Source: Saccharofermentans sp. | GTDB taxonomy: Bacteria > Bacillota > Clostridia > Saccharofermentanales > Saccharofermentanaceae | NCBI GenBank assembly: GCA_016292215.1 | Contig: JAEFBB010000002.1 | Coordinates: 53,327 to 117,326, forward strand | DNA length: 64,000 nt | Reading direction: 5' to 3' | In this document: one piece after another, positions 39,639 through 50,036 of the stretch | How the letters are laid out: every line of letters begins with the position of its first letter | Numbering within the stretch: position 1 is the first letter of the stretch | Position numbers and translations under genes: made by a program | Notes under the pieces: generated by a model | What the model was told of the DNA's origin: nothing | Databases searched by the model: none | The model's input: only the letters and a program-made list of their open reading frames with translations

Positions 39639-40649
39639 TTAGTTATCAGAAAGTGCCGCAAATTTATCCATCATATCGAGCGCCTTACCTGTACCGATAA
39701 CAACGCAGGATACAGGGTCCTGAGCGAGGTATACGTCGATACCGATCCTGTTGGAAAGCATGTGATCAAGACCGTAGAGCATAGCACCGCCGCCTGTCAT
39801 AACGATACCTCTCTGGGAGATATCTGCCATGAGTTCCGGAGGTGTTCTCTCGAGTACGTTATGAACTGCTTCAAAAATCTGTGTGATAGGCTCTTCCAAT
39901 GCTTCGAGCATCTCTGTGGAAGATACTGTAACCGTTGAAGGAAGACCTGTGATGATGTTTCTTCCCTGAACGTCCAAAGTAAGCTCTTCATCTCTCGGAT
40001 AAGCACAGCCGATCTCGATCTTGAGCTTCTCTGCTGTCTTCTCACCGATGAGGATGTTATGTCTCTTTCTGACGTGCTTGATGATAGCTTCGTCAAACTT
40101 GTCGCCTGCTACCTTTAAGGATGCATCAACAACAGGTTCGCAAAGTGAGATAACGGAGATATCTGTCGTACCGCCGCCGATGTCTACGACCATTGAACCG
40201 CAAGCCTTTGTGATATCAATACCTGCGCCGATGGCTGCAGCGATAGGCTCTCTGATGAGGAATACGTCCTTAGCGCCAGCGTGACGGCATGCGTTCTCTA
40301 CTGCCTGCTGCTCAACGGGTGTGATGACCGAAGGAACGCAGACTACGATAGTAGGCTTGAAATATGTGGCGCGGAGACCTGTGCAGACACGGCCGATAAA
40401 GGCCTTGAGCATAACTTCCGTAGCTCTGAAATCGGAAATAACGCCTTCACGCAAAGGTCTGATGGCTTCTACGATACCGGGAGTACGGCCGAGCATGAGC
40501 GAAGCGGATTCGCCTACAGCGAGGACCTTACCGGTCTTGCTGTTGACAGCAACAACAGAGGGTTCCTTAAGAACGATACCCTTACCTCTGATGTAAACAA
40601 GAACGCTGCTGGTGCCGAGATCGACACCGATTTCCATGCCTAAACCCAT
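39639..40649 (-). CDS. Rod shape-determining protein MreB/Mbl family
   Basis: 'IGVDLGTSSVLVYIRGKGIVLKEPSVVAV', 'MVVDIGGGTTDISVISL', 'GIVMTGGGAMLYGLD'. Confidence 0.95.
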   Translation of the reverse strand: MGLGMEIGVDLGTSSVLVYIRGKGIVLKEPSVVAVNSKTGKVLAVGESASLMLGRTPGIVEAIRPLREGVISDFRATEVMLKAFIGRVCTGLRATYFKPTIVVCVPSVITPVEQQAVENACRHAGAKDVFLIREPIAAAIGAGIDITKACGSMVVDIGGGTTDISVISLCEPVVDASLKVAGDKFDEAIIKHVRKRHNILIGEKTAEKLKIEIGCAYPRDEELTLDVQGRNIITGLPSTVTVSSTEMLEALEEPITQIFEAVHNVLERTPPELMADISQRGIVMTGGGAMLYGLDHMLSNRIGIDVYLAQDPVSCVVIGTGKALDMMDKFAALSDN

Positions 40650-40941
40650 AATTTTTTCACCTCATATATTCGAAAACGCCTTATTTGGCGCGTTAGTTCG
40701 CAAAAATTCAATTTATTATTACATCACGATTTATAAAAATCAATTACGCGATGCCCTATTTTAAGTGACAATCAGGTTTCATTTTGAGGCGATTTGTAGG
40801 CATTTGAGGACTGTACGTTCATCTGATAATTCCCTAAAATCGAACTACCGGTTCGAAATTAGACAAATTATCTCTATGTAATTTCCCAAAACATCGGAGT
40901 ATAATTAGTTGTTCAATTATAAGAATAAGGAGTCTTTTAAC

Positions 40942-43425
40942 ATGAGTTATTCAATTGAGACCGACAAGAAGTGGCAGGCAAAATGGGCGCAGACAGGCCT
41001 TTACAAGTTCAATCCGGATGCAGAGGGCGAGAAGCTATACTGCCTCGAGATGTTCTCTTATCCTTCCGGCGCTAACCTACACTTGGGTCACTGGTACAAC
41101 TACTCCTTGACAGACTCCTGGGCAAGGTTCAAGCACATGCAGGGTTATAACCTCTTCCACCCCATGGGATTCGACTCTTTCGGACTCCCTGCTGAGAACT
41201 ATGCCATCAAGACAGGTATTCATCCCCAGGATTCGACCCTCAAGAATATCGATACAATGGAAAAGCAGCTCCGGGCTATGGGCACGACAGTAGATTGGGA
41301 CTACGAGGTAAAGACCTGCATGCCCGATTACTACAGATGGAACCAGTGGTTCTTCATTGAGCTCTACAAGAGAGGCCTGGCTTACCGTAAGAACGCGCCG
41401 GTCAACTGGTGTCCTTCATGCAAGACCGTTCTTGCAAATGAGCAGGTCGTAGACGGCGCTTGCGAGAGATGCCATACGGAAGTAGTCAGAAAGAACATGA
41501 CCCAGTGGTTCTTCAAGATCACAGAGTATGCTCAGGAACTCTTAGATGATCTCCCGAAGCTCGACTGGCCCGAGAAGACAAAGAAGCTTCAGAAGAACTG
41601 GATCGGCAGATCCGAAGGTGCGCAGGTCGCACTCTATGTCGAAAAGAACGGCGAGCGTCTTACAGACGAAGACGGCTCTCCTATGAAGCTCGAAGTATTC
41701 ACTACAAGAGTCGATACGTTCATGGGTATCACATATGTCGTTATCGCACCTGAGTCAGAGCTTTGCGCAAAGCTTACTACCGACGAGTGCCGCGAGGCTG
41801 TCGAAGCTTACCGCCAGTCAACAGCCAAAGTCAGCGAGATCGACCGTATGTCCACAACACGTGAGAAGACGGGTGTATTCACAGGCGCTTACGCTATTCA
41901 TCCTTTGAACGGCAGAAGAGTTCCGATCTGGGCAGCAGATTATGTCGTCGCAGGATACGGTACAGGCGTCGTAATGGCAGTTCCTTCACACGATGAAAGA
42001 GACTTCGATTTTGCTCACAAGTACGGCCTTGATATCATCCGCGTTATCCAGCCCGAAAAGGGTGTCGATTCAGAGCTCCCTTACTGCGAGAAGAAGGGTT
42101 ACCTCACAAATTCAGACGAGTTCGACGGCATGGAGATGCACGATGCCCAGAAGGCTATCGTTGCAAAGCTCGCAGAGATCGGCATGGGCGAATGGAAGAT
42201 CAATTACAGACTGCGTGACTGGCTTATCTCACGTCAGAGATATTGGGGAACACCTATCCCGATGATCCACTGCCCTTCATGCGGCGTTGTACCTGTTCCG
42301 GAGAACGAACTTCCTGTTCTTCTTCCCTACGACGTTGAATTCACACCTGATGGTGAGAGCCCTCTTGCCAAGTGCGAATCGTTCATGAACTGCAAGTGCC
42401 CCAAGTGCGGCGGCGATGCAAGACGTGACCCCGATACAATGGATACTTTCGTTGACTCTTCCTGGTATCAGTTCAGATATCCTGATAACAAGAACGATAA
42501 GGAGATGTTCTCCAAGGATAAGATCAATAAGTTCTGCCCCGTTGACAAGTATGTCGGCGGTGCTGAGCACGCGTGCATGCACCTGCTCTACGCAAGATTC
42601 TTCACAAAGGCTATGCGTGACATGGGTATGCTCGACTTTGACGAGCCTTTCACAAGCCTCGTTCACCAGGGCACTATCTTGGGACCTGACGGCCAGAAGA
42701 TGAGTAAATCCAGAGGCAACACTGTTGCACCTGACGATTACATCAGCAAGTACGGTTCAGACGTATTCAGAACATACTTGGGATTCGGCTTTGCGTACAT
42801 CGAGGGCGGCCCTTGGGCAGATTCCGGACTCCAGGCTATCGTTAAGTTCTTCAGAAGGATCGAGACATGCGTAGCAGACTGCGCAGGCGCAGGTGCTTCC
42901 GCAGTTCCCGCTAAGGCAGACATGACAGCAGCAGATAAGGAACTCAACTACGCTGTCAACTACGCAATCAAGAGCTCTACGGCTGATATCGAGAAATTCC
43001 AGTTCAATACTCCTATCGCAAGAATGATGGAGCTCTTAAACGCTATCACGAAGTACAGCCAGGACGCATCTGCCAAGGCTGAGTTCAAGAGATACGCTAC
43101 AGAGAAGCTCGTTCTCCTGCTTGCACCCTTCGCACCTCACTTCACTGAAGAACTCTGGTGCGAGACACTTGGCAACGGCTATTCCGTATACGACCAGAAG
43201 TGGCCTGTATGCGATGAGTCCGCACTCGTTAAGGATGAGATCGAGATTGCAGTCCAGATCAACGGCAAGGTACAGTTCAAGGTCAACATCCCTGCTGAAG
43301 CTGACCAGGCTGCAGTCGAAGCAATCGTTAACGCTGACGACAGACTCGCAGGCGCTCTTGCAGGCAGATCGATCGTTAAGTTCATCTACGTTAAGGGCAG
43401 GATCGCAAACATCGTAGCGAAGTAA
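40942..43425 (+). CDS. leuS: Leucyl-tRNA synthetase
   Basis: '[27 protein letters not shown]', '[10 protein letters not shown]'; start MSYSIETD at 40942 preferred, after AAGGAG RBS. Confidence 0.98.
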   Translation: MSYSIETDKKWQAKWAQTGLYKFNPDAEGEKLYCLEMFSYPSGANLHLGHWYNYSLTDSWARFKHMQGYNLFHPMGFDSFGLPAENYAIKTGIHPQDSTLKNIDTMEKQLRAMGTTVDWDYEVKTCMPDYYRWNQWFFIELYKRGLAYRKNAPVNWCPSCKTVLANEQVVDGACERCHTEVVRKNMTQWFFKITEYAQELLDDLPKLDWPEKTKKLQKNWIGRSEGAQVALYVEKNGERLTDEDGSPMKLEVFTTRVDTFMGITYVVIAPESELCAKLTTDECREAVEAYRQSTAKVSEIDRMSTTREKTGVFTGAYAIHPLNGRRVPIWAADYVVAGYGTGVVMAVPSHDERDFDFAHKYGLDIIRVIQPEKGVDSELPYCEKKGYLTNSDEFDGMEMHDAQKAIVAKLAEIGMGEWKINYRLRDWLISRQRYWGTPIPMIHCPSCGVVPVPENELPVLLPYDVEFTPDGESPLAKCESFMNCKCPKCGGDARRDPDTMDTFVDSSWYQFRYPDNKNDKEMFSKDKINKFCPVDKYVGGAEHACMHLLYARFFTKAMRDMGMLDFDEPFTSLVHQGTILGPDGQKMSKSRGNTVAPDDYISKYGSDVFRTYLGFGFAYIEGGPWADSGLQAIVKFFRRIETCVADCAGAGASAVPAKADMTAADKELNYAVNYAIKSSTADIEKFQFNTPIARMMELLNAITKYSQDASAKAEFKRYATEKLVLLLAPFAPHFTEELWCETLGNGYSVYDQKWPVCDESALVKDEIEIAVQINGKVQFKVNIPAEADQAAVEAIVNADDRLAGALAGRSIVKFIYVKGRIANIVAK

Positions 43426-43440
43426 GTTTTCGAAAAACAG

Positions 43441-43482
43441 CAAACGAAAAATGGACTGGGGATTCCAGTCCATTTTTATTTT
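43441..43482 (+). terminator. Terminator of leuS
   Basis: AAAAATGGACTGG-GGATT-CCAGTCCATTTTTATTTTT. Confidence 0.85.
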
Positions 43483-43581
43483 TGTAAGTCAACCTATATG
43501 CCTGTATTTAGGATATACGGATGATTTTTTCTCGAAAAAGTCATCCCTAAAACCGTTTTCGCGGCCTTTAGGATGAATGTA

Positions 43582-43623
43582 TCAGTTCTGCACTTTTGTT
43601 CCGCACTTGTTGCAGAATCTTTC
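43582..43623 (-). pseudogene. Zinc-ribbon C-terminal remnant
   Basis: Minus strand reads ERFCNKCGTKVQN*, resembling the C-terminus of the intact gene at 43987 (DTFCEKCGARVQ*); in-frame stop a short distance upstream. Confidence 0.6.
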
Positions 43624-43658
43624 ATGCAGAAAATTAATAGTGTGGTACTACTACACAA

Positions 43659-43874
43659 GTGATTGTTGAAGGTTACCCATCTGGGATTGATACATTCAAT
43701 GGAAACAAGTTATGGAAAGGCACTATGTCAGGAAGCACAGAACCATTGAAAATTGATGCTGACATAACCGGAATGCATTATGTCTGTTTGATGTTCCAAT
43801 GCGATTATTCAGTTGGAAGTGATACCGAAGCATATCACATGGCCTATTTGGCTGATGTATATGTTTGGAAATAA
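43659..43874 (+). pseudogene. Truncated NPCBM-like carbohydrate-binding fragment
   Basis: 'EGYPSGIDTFNGNKLWKGTMSGSTEPLKIDADITGMHYVCLMFQCDYSVGSDTEAYHMAYLADVYVWK*' resembles an NPCBM C-terminal half; in-frame stop just upstream and no full-length protein. Confidence 0.5.
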
Positions 43875-43986
43875 CGGATTGGCTTTTCGATTACAATTAG
43901 AGAATTTAGTTGTATTGTCTTATCTTCTCTCAAAGCGATAGAAAAGCCTAAACCGCTATGGAATCAAAATGAATCCCCGTTATTTA

Positions 43987-44928
43987 TTACTGCACTCTTG
44001 CGCCGCACTTCTCGCAGAAAGTATCTCCGGGATTTACGGAAGCGCCGCAATTTTGGCAGAATCCTACCTGGACATCCGCGCCGCACGAAGAGCAGAAACG
44101 GGCACCGGGAAGCAGTGAGCTTCCGCATTTCGGGCAGGGCCTGGCATTTACTGCAGCAGCGGGAAGCTGCGTAGGAACAGGCTGGGCTGCGACGGGGGCA
44201 GCAGCTACAGGGGCAACTGCAACAGCAGGAGTGTTAGCCGGAGCACCGGGCTGAGATGCCTTATCCTTAGAAGCACCCTTCTTGTCCTGGATCCTGTGAG
44301 ATGCCCACGCCATAACACAGAATGCAAAAGCAACAGTAATGATCGGCTCAAAGAAACCGGTCATGAAATAATTCAAATCGTAAATGCTATTTATATGTCG
44401 AAGATTAGAAAACGCATATCTGAACGATTCAAAATTGAAAAGGAGAGAATAACCGATAGAAAGACAAGCCATTATTCCGGGGATGAACCAGGTGTATTTA
44501 ATTGCCTCTTTTTTCAACTTGATAACTACCGCCATGCTGATCTGATAAGCGATAAGAAAAGCGTAAATAAACCACGAGGCCGTCGGCATAGATCCGCGGA
44601 ACGAAAGGAACCTGAAAGTAAATTCAATTCCGGTAACTATTGCTGACGCGATCTGGATATTTCCTATGGCATGATTAGAAGCTCTGGCAAATACAGTGAT
44701 CGTCAAAGCCAGAATGAGGGCAAGCTCAGCAAGTGACAGCATGTTTACAACATAACTTAAGAATGCGTACACACTCCAATCGCCCAGATAATTAAGCGAA
44801 TAGATGATACCCCGCAGATAAAACAGATTTGAAATCAAAAGCAGAACTGCTGTAATTACGGCAAAAGGATAGATAACGCCGTTATTGTTCCTGTAATCAG
44901 TGTTCCTGTAATTAGAATTGTATGACAT
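43987..44928 (-). CDS. Multi-TM membrane protein with C-terminal double zinc ribbon
   Basis: Several TM segments, Ala/Pro-rich linker, 'CPKCGSSLLPGARFCSSCGADVQVGFCQNCGASVNPGDTFCEKCGARVQ'. Confidence 0.9.
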   Translation of the reverse strand: MSYNSNYRNTDYRNNNGVIYPFAVITAVLLLISNLFYLRGIIYSLNYLGDWSVYAFLSYVVNMLSLAELALILALTITVFARASNHAIGNIQIASAIVTGIEFTFRFLSFRGSMPTASWFIYAFLIAYQISMAVVIKLKKEAIKYTWFIPGIMACLSIGYSLLFNFESFRYAFSNLRHINSIYDLNYFMTGFFEPIITVAFAFCVMAWASHRIQDKKGASKDKASQPGAPANTPAVAVAPVAAAPVAAQPVPTQLPAAAVNARPCPKCGSSLLPGARFCSSCGADVQVGFCQNCGASVNPGDTFCEKCGARVQ

Positions 44929-44980
44929 ATAAATACCCTCCCGATGTTTACTATCATATCACTTCATAATTGAAACAAAA

Positions 44981-46021
44981 CTATTTTATCTTGTACTCCG
45001 CACACGCGTAATTATTCACATCGCCGTCCTGACCGCCGATGAGGATGCGGTAATCGCCTTTGGGGAGCTTGTTGCCGTACAGCCAGAGGCCGAATTCCCT
45101 AGTGTCTTTCTCGCCCGGCTCAATGACTTCGCCATAACCGGGTATTGTGTAATAACTGTCACTAATGTCCGGATCGTGATAGACATAATAATGCTTTCCG
45201 TCCAGCGTCACATCGATATATGTGAAAATACTCTGATCACAGTAGTGCCATGCCTTGCCGCTGTTGTTAGTGATCTCAACAGTCACTACGGGATACCCAT
45301 GCTCACGGCGCACATCTGTAACCTTTGCTTCAATGCCTTCTACGATCTTGTCATCAGATACGAAAGAATCGCGCAGCAATTCAGGATGCCATTTTGAATA
45401 TGCCATTGCCAAAGGTCTGAAGGCTCTGATATCAGCGATGCTATTCATTTCTCCTTCCCTGACATCATCCTCGTCCACCATATCCATAAACGGAGTAAAA
45501 TCAGCATCGCATTTATATACTCCGCCCGAAGAAGTAAAGAGATAACCGTTTGACCAAACGACAGTCTCACCGAGTTCGTCATTCTCCCCCAAAAGACGCG
45601 GTTCTAACTGAAGCGAATATACCGGATAGGTTATTTTTTCAGGAGTCCAGTCAGATGCCTTCGCGCCTCTCAAAGAACAGAAATCGCGGACCAGCTTATC
45701 TGTCTTCCTGCCGCTTTCAATGGTAGATGAATAGTTGTAATAGACAGATAACTTTTTGCCGTCGTAGACGCACAGATATGTTATGGAATAATGCGCCTCC
45801 TTTATCTCAGTAAGTCTCTTAAGTTCAGGTATTCTCTGAAGCGCGACATTACGGTATATGAGCCATCCTCCGATACCAAGCGCAACGACGACGAACGCTG
45901 CAAAAACGCATGCGAATAACAGTTTTTTCTTCTGCCTGGAAATCTCTTTTTCTTCATTCATTTCTGGACACATATTCTTCTCTCCCCAATTGCGAAAATG
46001 CTTATCCGGAAACGCCACCAA
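44981..46021 (-). CDS. Membrane-anchored protein with C-terminal Ig-like fold domain, unknown function
   Basis: N-terminal TM 'LLFACVFAAFVVVALGIGGWLIY'; C-terminal 'VTVEITNNSGKAWHYCDQSIFTYIDVTLDGKHYYV...EPGEKDTREFGLWLYGNKLPKGDYRIL'. Confidence 0.65.
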   Translation of the reverse strand: MVAFPDKHFRNWGEKNMCPEMNEEKEISRQKKKLLFACVFAAFVVVALGIGGWLIYRNVALQRIPELKRLTEIKEAHYSITYLCVYDGKKLSVYYNYSSTIESGRKTDKLVRDFCSLRGAKASDWTPEKITYPVYSLQLEPRLLGENDELGETVVWSNGYLFTSSGGVYKCDADFTPFMDMVDEDDVREGEMNSIADIRAFRPLAMAYSKWHPELLRDSFVSDDKIVEGIEAKVTDVRREHGYPVVTVEITNNSGKAWHYCDQSIFTYIDVTLDGKHYYVYHDPDISDSYYTIPGYGEVIEPGEKDTREFGLWLYGNKLPKGDYRILIGGQDGDVNNYACAEYKIK

Positions 46022-46099
46022 CGACGGCTACTGCCGCTTCGTTGTTATGAGATTAACATGATGAAAACAAATGAAACAGAGGACAAACTCTGACAGTTT

Positions 46100-46720
46100 T
46101 TAATCTAAATCTTTAGTCTCTCCGATTATCTTAATTCCGATATCGCAGTTCACTTTATTTTTCATGGCAGTTTTCGCGCAGCCTAAGAAATGCCCGTACT
46201 TATATGTACCGATCGACACTGTAAGATCAGATACAACATAAAGATCGCCAAGTCCCGTGTCGCCGTTAAGACCGCTGTTGATATCTGCGCTGACTACATA
46301 TGCACCCGAAGAATTGATCTTCTCGATAGCACTTTTCGCAGGCTCTTTTACTTCGCCCTTAAAGCCCGTTCCGAAAATGCAGTCCAGGATGGTCTTATAT
46401 CTGCCGTAATCGCCGTCAGAGACCGTCGGTATGCCCTTCTCAACACACTTATCGTAAAAGTATCTTCCGTCCTCCGAGAACGCATCTTCAAAAAGGAGAA
46501 CCATCTCACAATCGATGCCGTGATCTTTAAGAAGCGATGCGACGACAAAGCCGTCACCGGCGTTATTACCTTTACCACAGATGATGCCTACAGGACCATT
46601 CCAGTCCACCTGATCGAATATGGCTTTGCCTGCCCTTGCCATCAGTTCTTTTGAAGGACAGATATTCTCAATAGTCCATCTGTCGCTCGCGCGCATTACT
46701 TCAGTTGATACACAGATCAT
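46100..46720 (-). CDS. nnrE: NAD(P)H-hydrate epimerase (YjeF N-terminal domain only)
   Basis: 'MRASDRWTIENICPSKELMARAGKAIFDQ...GIICGKGNNAGDGFVVASLL...VVSADINSGLNGDTG'. Confidence 0.9.
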   Translation of the reverse strand: MICVSTEVMRASDRWTIENICPSKELMARAGKAIFDQVDWNGPVGIICGKGNNAGDGFVVASLLKDHGIDCEMVLLFEDAFSEDGRYFYDKCVEKGIPTVSDGDYGRYKTILDCIFGTGFKGEVKEPAKSAIEKINSSGAYVVSADINSGLNGDTGLGDLYVVSDLTVSIGTYKYGHFLGCAKTAMKNKVNCDIGIKIIGETKDLD

Positions 46721-49240
46721 TTAAGTCGTAACCTCAATATTGTTTACGCTCTGATGCGACCAGTCGTTTGCAAGATCCATATTCTGCCAGTCAGACCTGT
46801 GACAGCTGAAACTGATAGTAAGTGTATCACCTTTTGCAAGAGAACCGCTGCTAACGGTAATCGTAAGACACGTATCCCTGTCAGTGCCGGAGCAAGAAGC
46901 AAATGTACCGCTCGTCTTATCAGTCAGCGCAGTGTATTGGCCCGAAGCCGAATTGACCGCGGCGTGATAGCAGTCAAAGACCATGCTGCCGCCGTCTTTT
47001 GTGAAGTAGTAGTTGATCTTAAGATCAGACAGATCGACCGTAGAACTTCCGTTGTTCGTTATCTCAAGCGTTCCCGCGATAGCGTTAGCGGTATTCGAAT
47101 TATCGTTGTAGGTCATCTTGATGCTTAAGTCGCCTGAAGATGCCTGTCCGCCGCCCGCTGAAGACTGCGTCTGGGAAGTGTTCTGGGAAGGTGTTGCGCC
47201 GCCTGCAGATTCGCCCGAACCGGTGCCTTCTTCATCAAGCAATACACCGAATACCAGTTCGTTATTCTCGAGAAGCACCGCACCCATATTGTATGAGAAG
47301 TCATTAGAGTCATCCCATGCGCCATTAGGGCTTGTCATCCTGATCTGGATCTCAGACTTGTACTGTGACTGACCCGCAGGTCTTAGCGCGCCGTCATCGA
47401 AAAGAACGGACAGATAGTAGATGTGGTTTTCCTCATTCCACACCTTGAGGCCGTCTACTCTTCCCGACTGCATGTAGTTGGTCGAGATCGAGACTCCCGA
47501 AGCGTCTCCGCCTGCCTGATAGATCTCTGAAAGATCTACGAAATATCTGAATTCGAGATTCGTAGCAGCTCTTGCAGGCCATGCGGTCTTGTTATAGATA
47601 AAAGCTTTGATCTCTGCGAAATCCGAGCCCTGGACGTTGAGCGAACATTCTGCGGAGTATTCATCATTTGGTACTTCTTCGACAGCACCGAAATCTATTA
47701 GTGTCTTGCCGTGATACTCGGAATACATCGCAGCGAGAAGGCCTGTAAAACCTGCGTTGTAATCGCAAGCGACCTCGTTCTTGGTGTAGTCGCTGACAGA
47801 GTCTGAATAACCGTCGGAAGCGTCAGGACCGCCTACCAGAGCGCCATATAGCGTATGCCTTGCGGTGCCCGGTTCGTTCATGTTGTCGCAATAAGAAGCC
47901 TGGCTTGTTCTGTGGTGCGGATGCTCGGGAGGATTCTCACCGAAGCCTACGACATAAGACCTGCCTGAAGAGCCCAAAGCGTAATTAGCCTGAGATACCG
48001 CAAAGTCCCAATATGTCGACACCTTATCTGAAGGACAGCCTTCCCATCTGCTGTACACCGTTGCTACAAAAGCGGTGGTCGTCGCATATCTTAAAGAGCC
48101 CCATTGGTCAAGCCACGCAAGACCCTTGGGAGTATATGTGATCCTCTGGCCGTCTGATGTGCCGCAGCTCCAAAAATCAAGGTGCTTCTGCACAGCGTCC
48201 ATATAGGTCTTCTCGCCTGTCAGTTTGGCGAGCATTACAGCTGCGCCGATGTGCACGTCATCCCAGCAAAGAGACCAGTTGTAATCCTGGCCGGCCTTAG
48301 GATAGTATTCCTTCGCTTTATCCAGATACTTGCTGTCGTCAGTTGCTAAATAAAGCCAGCACCCTGCCCAGGAAAGCTCGTCGTAAAAGCCGCTCCAGGA
48401 ATTATAAAAGCCATTCGCTGCAGTATAGCCGCTATCACTTTTCGTGGAATCCGCAAAAGCATAAAGGCTCTTGGCATGCTCTAAGCAAAGCTTTGAATAA
48501 TCGGGATCAGAATCCTTAAAAACGATAGATGCTATCGCAAGCTCAGCAGCTGCTTCTCCGACAACGCAGGAACCCGGATTATCTTTTGTTACCTTGTAAG
48601 AAGGCCTGTTCATGGACATGACTTCAGCAGGTCCCCACCACGAGTGATCCGCATTGCCGTCACCTACCTGATAGTAGAATACTTCATCTTCAGGATGACA
48701 CTTTATGAGATAGTCGCTGACCCACTTGATATCGCCCAGGATATATTCGAGCTGGCCGCTCTGCTCGTACGCCTCACGGTCTTCGTAGACAGACCATCCG
48801 AGCATAGCCGCTGAGTATGCCATCGGGAGATTAAACTTTACGTGATCGCCTGCATCGTACCAGCCGCCGGTAAGATCTAAGTTGTTGTCAGAGCCGTCAT
48901 TAAGCCCTGAATCTCCGCGCCAGTTGCATCTTGTCTGCTCGGGAAGATCTCCGCTTCGCTGTAGCTCAAAAAAGAGTATGGACTTCTGCAGAGCCTCGCC
49001 GTAGTTATAATCACCTGTGCCTTCAATGCCTTCATAACCTTTTCCGAACTCGGTAAGATCAGAAGTTATTACAGTCCCTGAAGGCTTGCTTTCCGAGGCG
49101 TCCGGCTCAGACTCGGTCATGGTCTCGGTGCCGCCTCCGCAGGTCATGTCCTCAGGGCCCGGTTCCTTGGCCTTATTACATGCAGTCAACAACAATGAAC
49201 CGATAAGAAATAAGACAACCGGTTTCTCAAATCTTTTCAT
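46721..49240 (-). CDS. Lipoprotein GH9 cellulase/endoglucanase with CBM3c and C-terminal CBM3
   Basis: Lipobox 'LLLTACNK'; GH9 '[24 protein letters not shown]', 'PHHRTSQAS', '[22 protein letters not shown]'; two CBM3-like modules separated by a Ser/Gly/Thr linker. Confidence 0.95.
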   Translation of the reverse strand: MKRFEKPVVLFLIGSLLLTACNKAKEPGPEDMTCGGGTETMTESEPDASESKPSGTVITSDLTEFGKGYEGIEGTGDYNYGEALQKSILFFELQRSGDLPEQTRCNWRGDSGLNDGSDNNLDLTGGWYDAGDHVKFNLPMAYSAAMLGWSVYEDREAYEQSGQLEYILGDIKWVSDYLIKCHPEDEVFYYQVGDGNADHSWWGPAEVMSMNRPSYKVTKDNPGSCVVGEAAAELAIASIVFKDSDPDYSKLCLEHAKSLYAFADSTKSDSGYTAANGFYNSWSGFYDELSWAGCWLYLATDDSKYLDKAKEYYPKAGQDYNWSLCWDDVHIGAAVMLAKLTGEKTYMDAVQKHLDFWSCGTSDGQRITYTPKGLAWLDQWGSLRYATTTAFVATVYSRWEGCPSDKVSTYWDFAVSQANYALGSSGRSYVVGFGENPPEHPHHRTSQASYCDNMNEPGTARHTLYGALVGGPDASDGYSDSVSDYTKNEVACDYNAGFTGLLAAMYSEYHGKTLIDFGAVEEVPNDEYSAECSLNVQGSDFAEIKAFIYNKTAWPARAATNLEFRYFVDLSEIYQAGGDASGVSISTNYMQSGRVDGLKVWNEENHIYYLSVLFDDGALRPAGQSQYKSEIQIRMTSPNGAWDDSNDFSYNMGAVLLENNELVFGVLLDEEGTGSGESAGGATPSQNTSQTQSSAGGGQASSGDLSIKMTYNDNSNTANAIAGTLEITNNGSSTVDLSDLKINYYFTKDGGSMVFDCYHAAVNSASGQYTALTDKTSGTFASCSGTDRDTCLTITVSSGSLAKGDTLTISFSCHRSDWQNMDLANDWSHQSVNNIEVTT

Positions 49241-49280
49241 AAATTCCTCCGAAAACTGATAGCAGTATTATACGCCAAAT

Positions 49281-49313
49281 GAAAAAGCCCGTTTGTTGAT
49301 AAAACGGGCTTTA
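49281..49313 (-). terminator. Terminator of two-component operon
   Basis: AAAGCCCGTTTTATCAACAAACGGGCTTTTTC. Confidence 0.8.
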
Positions 49314-49335
49314 TGTCACAGAGATTGATGATAAA

Positions 49336-50013
49336 TTACTGCTTTCCGCTCTTCCAGACGTATCCTGTCTTGATCACGGTCTCGATATGATAGCCTGCGT
49401 TCCCGAGGGCTTTTCTGAGCTTCTTTATATGTGAGTCCACAGTCCTGTCATATCCTTCAAAATCAGAGCACCAGGCTATATCGAGGATCCGGTCACGTGT
49501 CAGGACAATATCCTTGTGGTCGATAAACATGAGCAGCAGGTCATATTCTTTTGGTGCCAGATTAACAGTCTTGCCGTCCACACTAACCATATGCCTTGCT
49601 GGGTCTATCGTTATCTCATCTATGACAAAACAGCCGTTCTTGGCAAGAAGTCCATGGTATCTGCTGATCAGGGCATTAACTTTCATCAGAAGCACCTTGG
49701 TGGAAAAAGGTTTGGTAACATACTCATCTGCACCGATCTCATAGCCTGAGATGATATCGCATTCATCGCCCAAGGCAGTAAGGAATATGATCGGTACGTC
49801 ATACTTGGACCGTATGTGGCGGCACACTTCCTTACCGTCCTTGCCGGGCATCATGATATCAAGGATGACTACGTCATACTTCTGCCTGTCCGCTAAGGAA
49901 CAGGCATCATTTCCGTTATCTGCCGCATCTATCTCAAATCCGTTTTTACGGAAAAAGACTTCAACGACTTCTCTTAATGTCACTTCATCTTCTGCAAGCA
50001 AAATCCGATACAT
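49336..50013 (-). CDS. OmpR-family response regulator
   Basis: 'RILLAEDEVTLREVVEVFF', phosphoacceptor 'VVILDIMMPGKDG', C-terminal wHTH. Confidence 0.95.
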   Translation of the reverse strand: MYRILLAEDEVTLREVVEVFFRKNGFEIDAADNGNDACSLADRQKYDVVILDIMMPGKDGKEVCRHIRSKYDVPIIFLTALGDECDIISGYEIGADEYVTKPFSTKVLLMKVNALISRYHGLLAKNGCFVIDEITIDPARHMVSVDGKTVNLAPKEYDLLLMFIDHKDIVLTRDRILDIAWCSDFEGYDRTVDSHIKKLRKALGNAGYHIETVIKTGYVWKSGKQ

Positions 50014-50036
50014 TCTTTACTTCCCTTTTGGTCCTG

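Noticed and set aside
40840-40856. Palindrome TCGAAC-TACCG-GTTCGA between mreB and leuS as a LexA box
   Set aside because: Spacer between GAAC and GTTC is 5 nt, not the 4 nt of the Gram-positive SOS box; function unknown and single copy.
40650-40941. T-box riboswitch upstream of leuS
   Set aside because: No AGGGTGG-type T-box sequence or terminator/antiterminator found; a TATAAT at 40900 lies too close to the start for a long leader.
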